This document shows positions 1-10,500 of a stretch of DNA of 64,000 nt, piece after piece. Each line of letters begins with the position of its first letter. Within the stretch, counting starts at the first letter, position 1. The translations under genes were made by a program, and so were the position numbers. The stretch is taken from NCBI RefSeq assembly GCF_036417845.1, contig NC_089985.1:32260583-32324582 (forward strand). Direction: 5' to 3'. This DNA comes from Apteryx mantelli (lineage: Eukaryota; Chordata; Aves; Apterygiformes; Apterygidae). Under the pieces are notes generated by a model that saw only the letters and a list, made by a program, of their open reading frames with translations, ran no database searches and was not told the DNA's origin.

Positions 1-564
1 TGGAGGGAGGTGATCCTCCCCCTCTACTCAGCCCTGGTGAGGCCACATCTGGAGTACTGTGTCCAGTTCTGGGCTCCCCAGTACAAGAGGGATGTGGCAC
101 TACTGGAGCAAGTCCAGCAAAGGGCTACGAAGATGATGGAGGGACTGGAGCATCTCTCTTATGAAGAAAGGCTGAGAGAGCTGGGCCTGTTTAGCCTAGA
201 GAAGAGAAGGCTGAGAGGAGATCTTATCAACGTGTACAAGTATCTGAAGGGAGGGTGTCAAGAGGATGGAGCCAGACTCTTTTCAGTGGTGCCCAGCGAC
301 AGGACACGAGGCAACGGGCACAAACTGAAACACAGACAGTTCCATCTGAACATGAGGAAAAACTTCTTCACTGTGAGGGTGACAGAGCACTGGCACAGGT
401 TGCCCAGAGAGGTTGTGGAGTCTCCCTTCTCTGGAGATATTCAAAAGCCGCCTGGACACGATCCTGTGCAATGTGCTCTAAGTGACCTTGCTTGAGCAGA
501 GGGGTTGGACTAGATGATCTGTAGAGGTCCCTTCCAACCTCAATCATTCTGTGATTCTGTGATT
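1..564 (+). mobile_element. CR1 LINE, 5'-truncated, reverse-transcriptase C-terminus plus 3' UTR
   Basis: An open frame at 10-495 encodes the C-terminal part of a non-LTR reverse transcriptase (it starts with the motif [17 protein letters not shown], typical of CR1). It is followed by a short 3' tail containing the GGGTTGGACTAGATGAT-like segment, and it ends at about 564 in ATTCTGTGATTCTGTGATT, the short tandem octamer that terminates CR1 copies. The element runs off the left edge, so its 5' extent is unknown. It lies in sense orientation inside a MAST2 intron. No endonuclease domain is present here, so this is a dead fragment by 5' truncation rather than an active gene. CR1 abundance is characteristic of birds and other reptiles. 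Confidence 0.93.
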
Positions 565-1276
565 AGGAAAGTCCAAATTTTCCATAGTTCAGCATACCCC
601 TGAAAATCTTTGCTTCTAATGAAAATGTCAGTAAAATATATGAATGCTTAGAATTTGGATACCCCACCGTGCATTCAGTATGACTGAAGTAACTGTCAAA
701 CTTCTCTTAAGAAGGGATATCTCTCATTTTTTTTATAACTCCTGTAAAGCTTTTTCACTAATATGTGGCATTACAAAGATCATAAAATGTGATTATGATC
801 TCATCTGTATGACTCTATTCAAAAATCATTTTATAGATTACGTGTTTAACTGATAAACACTTCATCTTGTATCAGGCCTTCCTTGCTTGAAATTTACAGT
901 AATTTTGAAAGCAAAATTAGCAATCTAATTCCAAAAGGAATGTGGATGATGATTTGCATCTGCCCTTTTTTGGTAATTGATTGGAATAATATTTTATTTC
1001 ATATTCATTGTATTGTGTTTTTGTTTGGTTTTATTCCTTCCCTTCTTAGAAGGTTAATAATGGAATATTTTGGAAATCTAAACTCAGGTAGCGCCCCAAG
1101 CCTTTGCTGGTTTATATCCTAATGGTGTAGCTTGGCCTCCTAGCTACATCCGAAATGGCCTTCAGACGTTGGAGTTGGGCCTCTGCACTACTTTTGTTCT
1201 GGGTCTGCTGTTTGCCCGTTGAAGTTCGTTATTCCCGTAACGTAACCGAGCGACTCCGTCTTGTTTTTTCTCCTAG
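565..1276 (+). other. MAST2 intron (3' part)
   Basis: AT-rich intron sequence between the CR1 tail and the first MAST2 exon of the window. It ends in a strong polypyrimidine tract and acceptor (TTGTTTTTTCTCCTAG). I see no gene or further repeat in it. Confidence 0.75.
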
Positions 1277-1581
1277 ACTGCGTAAGCGCCTCTCTATGTC
1301 TGAATCCTCGCACACGGAGAGCGACTCGAGCCCGCCCCTGACGGTGCGCCGGCGCTGCTCGGGCCTCCTCGACATGCCCCGGTTTGCCATCTCGGCCGAC
1401 GAGGAGGGCGGCGTGCTCAAGCGGCCGCAGTCGGAGGGGATGCTGCTGTGCGCCGGGCCGGCCCGCGAGGGGCTGCCCCTGCCCATCCCAGAGCAGCCCC
1501 TGGAGCAAGAGCCGCAGCTCGAGGGCGAGGCAGGACCCACGACCCCCTCCACGGCCGCCAGCAGCGCCTCGACGCTCACGG
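1277..1581 (+). CDS. MAST2: MAST2 coding exon 1 of window (Ser-rich linker)
   Basis: The acceptor is TCCTAG before 1277 and the donor is G|GTACGC at 1582. The exon begins with the last base of a split codon and ends with the first base of the next. It starts [15 protein letters not shown] and continues into a Gly/Pro/Glu-rich, GC-rich stretch (about 1320-1580) that is much less conserved than the start and probably disordered. GC content is far above the flanking introns. The donor GTACGC is weaker than consensus. Confidence 0.9.
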
Positions 1582-4500
1582 GTACGCACGCGGCGTGGCG
1601 GCGGCGCGGTCCCAAAGGGAGCCGTTTTCGTTTTGCAGATACGAACTGTGTAGCAATGTGGATTTGGATGGTCAGGGGCTGCGACTGTCTCATGCTGAGG
1701 AGTATTTTAGTATGGTTTTGTGGCTCTGCTTGCCTTTAAAGCAACACCAGTGGTTTAATCTCGTCAAAATTGCATCTTTTATTGCAGTCCTGTCATTTCA
1801 AATTGATTAAGGTCTTCTCATGCTTGAGACCCATTTACTCTTAATAGGATCTGCGCCTACCTGAGGCAGAATTTTTTTCAGCAGTAATCAGAGCAGGTCA
1901 CTTCTGAGTTGAGCTGGAGAATAAGGATGTTTAACTCATTAACAAAAAAACACTTCCCATGATATATATATTTTTTTCCTCTGAAAAGCTCTGGTTTGGA
2001 GTAAGGACTTGAAATTTGCCAAGGGAGTGGCTTTTGTGTCAGGGACACGCTATTTGCTACCTCAGCCAAATATACCCGAATTTGGCCAAGTTGCAAGCTG
2101 AAAAACATGCAGCTTGCATAGGTTTAGTAGAGTTATCTTAGAACCAGTGTTTGGATTCACAGATGGCTCTGCCCGTCCTGGGGCCCTTCTGCAGCCCTGG
2201 TCTGAGCAGCGCTTTCCCATGATGGGAGCCCTGGGCTGCTGCCGCCCGAGGCTGAGCCCCCGGTGCTGGGCATTTGAATTGAAGGCGGGGGGGAGAAAGA
2301 CAGGCTTGGAGAGTAGGTGATGTGGGTGAAGTGGTGTTGTCTGGCCAAAGCCAACTGGAGCAAGGGAAAAGGCTGGACTCGAAAGCTGGTATTTGAGAAG
2401 GAAGGCATATTGGAGGAAGGAGGAACTAGAGTGCAGCATTGAGGAGTAAGGACTAACTGGGTAAGAAAATAAGAAACAAGGTGCTAGGGTAAACTGGGAG
2501 CAAGCAGGCAGAGAGACTGTGGATGTACTGAGGGCGGAAAGGAAAGGGATACTGAACAAGAGTCGGAGCAGCAGTGAGACTGAACAGGAACACAGTGAAG
2601 GGCACTGAGCAAATGTGGTGGTGGATTGACAGCAGGAGGTGGAAAGGCCTTAGAGCAAGCTTGCCTCCAAGCCTGGAGTGAAACCCAAGGTTCCCACCTC
2701 CCATTATTGCTCTTCTGCAATCCCGTCTGAGTGCAGTTTGCTCACAAATTGTCCCATTCCCCTCTATGGCTGATTCTCTCAGAAGCTGAGAGCCTGGTGC
2801 TGCCATCACTTATTCCATTAACTCATGTGCGAAGCTGTAGGTATGATGGAAGTGATCTACCACACCCTGAGATGACACAAGTGCCAAGGTGAAAGTGTGG
2901 GATAGAAATCTTAGCTTCTCCATTTCATACTGAGAGCCTAGAAACATGCAAATAAAAATTAAAGAATACTCTCATTGCAAATTTGAGTATCTAAAAGTTG
3001 TGATATGCAAAAAAGAAACTTCTCTGAGCAGCCTGCACCCTTGTGCATTAGAACAGTCTTTAATTCCATGCTCCTCAGATCTTCCAGTGCCTTGGTCGGT
3101 GCCTGGGATTCAAGGATACCATTGCTTCGGTGCATCCCCTGCCTGCAAAGTAAAGTCAGAGGCAGGGGATTGCAGGAAAAAGAATTTCATTCCCGTCACT
3201 GCCTCAGAGTGCTCCTCTAATGCGTAATTCAGCCTTTTCACATGCAGCCTCCGATTCTGAGTTCCTCATTGTCTGGGAGCCTAATTTGAAACTCTGTGGC
3301 TGTTAAGTGTTGAGCTGGCATCTGGTACTGCAGTCTATGGGAATGGTGCTCTGAATTTTTATTTTCGTGGTACTTCCTGCTTTTAGTATGCAGAGCAGTG
3401 GTGCCCACTTAAATAACAGTGATCAATGTTTTGTTCTGTCCTCCTTGTTCAAAATGTGGCCCTTAGGCTTTATTTATTGCACGCCGTTCCAAATTTGCTT
3501 TTGAAGACAGAGTGATTAATTTCCCTCATGGACTTGCTGCGTTGCTCACCGCTTGCATTTCTGAGCACCTTGCAAGTTCCAATTAATGTATTTTCACAGG
3601 TGCCCCCTTAAGGTATCAGCTGGGGAACCGAGGCACAGAGCTTGAGGACACCCTCCCCTCCTGTACCTGCTAATGCTGCATGCCCAGTCTGAGAAGCTTG
3701 GCCTGATTTTGCAGTTTACTTTGCATTTTATATACAATTATAGAAGGTTAAGTAATTCAAGACTGAATCGTGATGGTGCACAGAAAGGGGCAAATTAAGA
3801 TTGTCATCGAAATCCAAGTTTTTGCTTTCCCTGACTTTAGTACCTTAGTATTCTCTTAAAGTGGATTTTTTATGTGTAAGTACAATAAAACCTGGTTCTT
3901 CTATTACAGACAGGTTTTAACTTTAAGATCGACAGTTCTTGCTGGTTGTAAAAATCGAGCACTTGCCATAAACTTGTTCCCATCTATGAACAATCCTATC
4001 GAAATGGCTTGCTTACATGCAGAACTGCGCCATAGATTTAGGATTCATGCAACTCTGCTACTGAGCAATGTGATTTCATTAGCAAGCTTTTCCAACAGAA
4101 TAGAAGCTGCTAATTTTCTGTGTTCAGAATAACACCATTTCTGTAAATAAGAATTCAAGCCCTGGGGTTTATTCTTAGGAAAATTTATTCTTGGACTTCA
4201 TGTAAACATGACTTTGATTTAATGTATTTTGCCTGTAGGGGAATAGACTGTTAGGAATTCCCTGTGGTTCTAATCTGTTTTAATTTAAACTGTAGCTGGG
4301 AGCACTGCAGATTTCTCTGATCCACGCGCTCGCAGTAATAGCAATGAAGGCCCAGACTTTACCACTCCAAAAGCCATCAGCGATTTGGCAGTGCGGCGGG
4401 CACGACACAGGTTGCTCTCTGGGGAATCAGGGGAGAAACGTACCTCGAGACCTGTCAATAAAGTGATTAAATCAGCATCCGCTACTGCCTTGTCTCTCCT

Positions 4501-7500
4501 GATTCCCTCAGGTAAGAAATGCCTTGTGTTAGGCATTGTGAGAGTCTGCAAGCACCGAACAAAAGAGCTGCAGAGAGGTCCTCCCCCTTCCGCGCTCCCG
4601 GAGTAATGCCGTAGCTGGCAGAAGGGGAAAGATCCCAACTTTCACAGTTGGTGAATATTTACTGCTCTCTAGGATAACAAATACTGCTTCACCAAAGACG
4701 AGGAGTATGGTGGGGGGGGTCTGACTGCAGCTTCTGTAAATGGCAGCTGGCCCTTGCTGTTTCCGGGAGTAGTTTTTGGTTTAAATTGGCTCCTGGAGCA
4801 TAAACTGGTCCCTAGACAGCGGTGCAGCAAGGAGGGATATAGACCCAGAACGATTTTAACCCTCAAGGTGCTATTTGGTTGTCACGCGCTAACAACTAAC
4901 CACTATGTTGTTTGGGACCTGCATGCATCTGGTGCGTTCATGCACCGGAAAGTTTCCATAACTTCAGATAACTTGGTTAAATGCTATTGAGCGTTCAAGA
5001 ATTCGATAGTGTAAGTAACTCACTAAGTAAGTTAACGCTGAATGACTTATGCTGGTGCTCAGCTCTGTCTCTAAGTAGAGACAAACCTTGACAATTCCCA
5101 ATGCTGGATGGTAACTTGTAGCTAATGGCCCAGTCAGGCAGAGCTATGAAAGAGTGGTTCAGCAGGAGGCTCTCCCTACCAGGGATTTGTCCTCCTTTCC
5201 CGAGGAAAAGGCCTTGCCCCGTGTTTCCGGGCTGTACCTGTCCCTGCCTATGTCGGAGCAGGAAATTGCACTTGGGCCATGAGTGCCAGCCCAGCAGGTC
5301 GAGCAATACCTGCTCGCCTGTCTCAGCTGGAGGCAGCCCTGAAATTGCTTCTTGGCACCGTTGGGATGATGTACATCTCATTTCGTATGGTCTGGGCGAT
5401 GGTTGCTTTTTGAACTACAAACGCCCTCCTGAAAAATCTCTAAAATGGTATTTAATCACCCAGCAAAGGTTCTTCCAGAGCTGCTCTCATCTGCCAGGTA
5501 AATATGTGCTGGGTGATTCAGCAGGTGTTTCTTAACGGATTTAGGATTTCTTTTTACAGCTGCATTTAATACTCCTACTGTTTGGGGTTGTTTTACTGAT
5601 GTTGACCAGCTTCACTCTAAAATGAAAGTTTTGTATTTGCTTTGTGTTTTTTGTATGTGGATATTGTTATGCTAGCAAGCAGAGTCAGATATTTTAGTCA
5701 GCCCAGCTGAGTCACGGCCACGTAAGTGAGAACTGAGATCCCCGGCTCTCCGTTTGGGAAATGCACCCTGAAATACACTTGTGATGTTGTTATAAGTAGC
5801 AGTGTTCCTGCATTAGCTACTTTTTTAGGGTTAAATATTTTTGCCCCTATGAATTTAAAACATGACCAAAATTACCTAGATGTAGTTGTCTGATCGCTTC
5901 CCAATTTTTTTTTTTTTATTACTAACTGGCTTTGACTTATCTCAGCACAAACATGCAACTTGCATCAAGATCTAGAAAGTGTCTGATCTTTTGGAGAGGG
6001 ATAGTATTTCATAACCTTTAAATGGAGTATTCCAAGATTGTGCCTAGAGCAAATATTTATGATGGGTTATAAATCCCTGAAACAGAAGAAGTAAATATGT
6101 GACCCAACCATAATTCTACATGAGCAGAGCTGCTATATTAAATACATATTACCAAATGTGCTTTTTGGAAACTCTGCTGATTTTCATATTTGTAGCATGT
6201 ATTAGTTAAAGCTGCAGGAAAAGCCCTGCTGGTGAAGACCACCAGCTCTTAAGGGCATTAGGAGAGATGGTTTCCTAGCTGTTCTCTAACAAGAATTTTA
6301 TCTCTTTTGGAGGCCTGGTTTCCTAATTTTTGCACACCTTTGTGTCATCGCTGTAGATCACCACACGTGTTCCCCATTGGCTAGTCCAATGTCACCTCAT
6401 TCTCTATCCTCAAACCCATCTTCGAGGGACTCCTCACCCAGCCGCGACTTTTCTCCTGCTATCGCAAACTTGAAACCACCAATCATCATCCATCGGGCTG
6501 GAAAGAAATATGGTTTCACTCTCCGTGCCATTCGCGTCTATATGGGTGACAGTGATATCTACACTGTGCATCACATGGTCTGGGTATGTCTCTGCTTTTC
6601 TCAAAAGAGTACCCTTGGGTCCAGAAATGCTCTCTGCCATGACTGGGGGATCTAGCTTTATAAATTGTGTTTTGCCACCCTGTTTCTGCTCTCCTTATGT
6701 GGACCCAAAGTTATCTTTTGGGGGTGGGGGAAACCCTTAAAAAATTAATAACAGCACTTTGGGTTTAAGTGTAGCAGTTTTCAAGCCCTCCACAGAATCA
6801 CAGCAACCTTTCTTCTTTCTTTCTTCCCTGGTTACATGAATCCACCTCCTTTCTCCTGTAGCTCATATTTTAAAGCATGTTTCTTTGTACATACCCTCTT
6901 CCTTTCTGTTGGGTTTGTTGCATGAGGGTCAGTTATAGCTAATTTTTGCAGACCTGTGTTAGTGATGATAGTCTGCTTCAGATCAGTTCAGCCTGCCGGG
7001 GGTTTCAAAGCAGATGCTTGGAATTGATTACAAGCCTTCAAGCATCATGCTGCTGTGCTGATTGCCTCAGGATTTAGCTCTTGGTTCAGCTGTGTGCTAT
7101 CTCACAAGGTCTGGTTTCTGTGTCCATATCTCTTCCTTCCCATAAATTGTGGTACTTGATCTCTGTGGTGTTTCGTAACGTATATGACTTCTAGGAATGA
7201 TCCTCTCCCTGAAGCAACGTTATGTGAATTGTTGTGTAGTTAGAGAGAAGGGAGCCAGGGTAAAGGTGCTTCATTCTTTTCCACGTATCTCTGTGTTCGT
7301 TAGATAATTTGGACTTTATATGTGTTGCTCATCATTTAACACTCATTTGTGCATAAAAAAATAATCTGCAGCTGCATTCCTTCACTTGTTCCTCTCTGCT
7401 GTCCTTGGAAAATGCCGAATTTATCGAGATACTGATTTGTGACTTTTTCTGGCTGGAGGGAGAGTTGCAGTATTCTCAAGCATAACTTCACCTCACTTTA

Positions 7501-10500
7501 AAGGAGGCTCGCCTTTCTGCACAGTGATGGGGGAGAGGCAGCGATGTCAGGGCGACAAGATCTTATGTTGCGTAGGTTAATAAGGGATGGAAGGTGGGAA
7601 ACTCCGTTTGGGATTAGATGCAATATAGACAACCTAAACGCATGGCGTGGAGTCTTATTTAAAAGCCTATTGGCCTTCTCAGATTCTAGCATGTACGTGT
7701 TAAGCTGCTGCATTTGGAATAGCAAAGGAGTTGAAAAAGATTGAATACTTACCTGGAAGTCAAGAGTATCCAGTTATCATTTCTGGGTGATGAAAATTTT
7801 TGGAAGAGTGTTAAGACTCCTGCTTTGGGAGGAGCTGGTCTTTCGATCAGCTTACCCATCCTGGACATCTGCCTCGGATCAGGAGATGACTGCCAGGGAG
7901 CTGGGGGAGGAGAGGAAGAGCGCAGAGCCGTGCGTTTGGCTGTGCCGGTCAACGGTTTCTTCTGCCACCTGTGAAGCAGCTGATGCTGGCCACAGCACGA
8001 GCCGCGCCGGACGGGCTGTGAGTCCGATCTGGCCAGCAATCTTGTGCGTTCCTCTTCTCAAATCAGTCATTCCCTTCTCGTTGCCAGCACGTGGAGGAAG
8101 GCGGTCCGGCTAACGAAGCAGGCCTGCGTGAAGGGGATCTGATAACCCATGTCAACGGGGAGCCTGTCCACGGACTGGTGCACACGGAAGTGGTGGAGCT
8201 GATCCTGAAGGTAGGCAATCATGCAAAATATGAAACAGCTTGTTTAAAACACTATCGCTATCTAATTTCCATTGTCTGAAATACAAAGTAAGCACATGGC
8301 ACCTGGCCTTTGTTTTGCGAAAACTTACTGCTGTAGCCTGATCCCTATATCTGCAAAATTGTCCGCATGTAGTTTAAGCTGAATTCCAACATTTTCGGTG
8401 AGAAATAAGGACCCGCCAGATGCATAGTTAACAGCATCAGTGAGAAAGGTTAATAAGATTTAAGTATACCTTTCCTCAAGCATCACTTTAAGAAACAAAT
8501 ACCTTCAAAATTTTCCAAATTACTTTTTTTTTTTTTTGGCTTTAGGCTGTGCTAATGTTATTAGCTCTTAATACTGCTTTCTCAAGGATTATTCCCAGTG
8601 GTATTTAAAAGCAGCTTTGTAATGGTTGGTCTTAAAATTGTCCAGTTAAATGACTTGCATTTTGATACCTCCTCTGAGCTGAATTCATTACGTAAATAAA
8701 ACCTGAAGTTTTAGACAGTTCCAAGAAGTCTTTGGGATTGCAAATATAGGAGCAATTTTTTTTGAGTTGAGTGAGACAAGCCATGCTCTGTGGCGCAGAT
8801 TCATCTTGACAGATGCCTGATACGCTCACATCTGCCATCACTCAGAGCCCTGGAAATAGCAAGTAGGACTAGTGACAGAATATCACTTTGTTCAAGTTTC
8901 CAAACAGAAGATGCCTGATGGTATCATTTAATAGTATTTATTCAGCATCTAGCACCACCGCATTTTGATGTTATGTAAGTATTAAACTGAGGCAGTTGGG
9001 ATGTCAATGGGAGAGGTCAGATGCCATGTTCTCTCTGCTCTGGGAAGCTTTCCCCACCAGCTGGGATCTGATTTAATCATTTGTGAAAGCCTGACTAAAG
9101 AGGGCTCTCTCTCAGCTCTTCCTTAATAAATGATAGGTGGAAATGCAAAGAGGGAAATGGAGTTTGACATAGGATTACAAAATGGCAGTCAGTAATAAAC
9201 CAGCCATCTACCTGCTTAGCTTGCAGATCTGCTTCGAAAAGCTGTGTTTTAAACAATGTCTGCTTGTTGTTTCTGACAGAGTGGAAATAAAGTGTCCATC
9301 TCGACCACGCCATTTGAGAACACGTCGATCAAAGTTGGGCCAGCTCGAAAGGCCAGCTACAAATCCAAGATGGCTCGTAGGAACAAGAAAAGCAAAACTA
9401 AAGATGGTCAGGAAAGGTTAGTGTTGATGTTTCTCTGTGAAAATAGGTGGAAACCAATATAATGTGACAGAGATTTTTGTCAAGGCAATTTGCAGATGAT
9501 GTCTGCCAGCAGGCACATTCTTTGATTTTTCTTTTTTTCTTTTTGTTTTCTTTTGTTCTTTAACTGGGCTATTAAATTGACTGAAATGGGCTGATAAATA
9601 TAAATAACTCATTTGGACTTGTAAACAACTTTTTAATGCTTTTCCACAGTAAGAAGAAGAGTTCTTTGTTCAGGAAGATCACTAAGCAAGCATCACTACT
9701 TCACACCAGCCGTAGTTTGTCTTCTCTAAACCGCTCGCTCTCTTCTGGAGAAAGTGTACCTGGTTCTCCAACTCACAACCTGTCTCCCCGATCACCTACA
9801 CAGAGTTACAGATCCACACCCGAGTCTGTACACTCAGGTAAAAAAAAAAAAAAAAAAAAAGGTGTGTGGGGGGATGACACAAGACTTGGAGAAGATTTTA
9901 ATGTTTACTTATTGATTTATTTTTGAAGTACAATACACAGCAGCAGGTAGTAGATCTGGTTTTGAAGTAAAATGATAACTGCTACATAGCTTACCTTAAG
10001 GATGGATGTATTCTCATTCATTTATTCATGAAAAAAATGAAAATCCATACGCCTTTTTAAGAATGCAAGTGCTGAGCTACATTATCCTTTCGCTTTGATG
10101 CAAATGTGTGTTGTAAGTTGCAATGTTTTTATAGCAGTTTGACACATTTTCTGTATTAGTTCTGAAAAAAGGAATCAAAACACTATGGAAAAGTCATAGT
10201 TGAAAATTAGATTAGCTGACAGAAGAATGGGATTTGCATCCTGAGAATAGCATTGAAACACATGGTTTATCTGTGTGGAGTTTTTGCAGAGAAAATGTTC
10301 TGGTAGCAGAATGTTTCTTCCTGTGTTCTGGTATTGTGACAATGATGTGAATTTTCAATGGAAGCCGTAGAATATTACCTCGTAATATTACTGCAGTGGT
10401 TTATAATAGCGTGGCGTTTTGTGTTATCTTTGCCTGTCTTATTTTCAATAACTTGTTTTAATAGTCAAATATATAATAATCTTTTTGGTCTTTTTTTTTT

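Noticed and set aside
10..495. 161-residue open frame as a host gene
   Set aside because: It is the C-terminal reverse transcriptase part of a CR1 element, with the CR1 3' tail directly after it.
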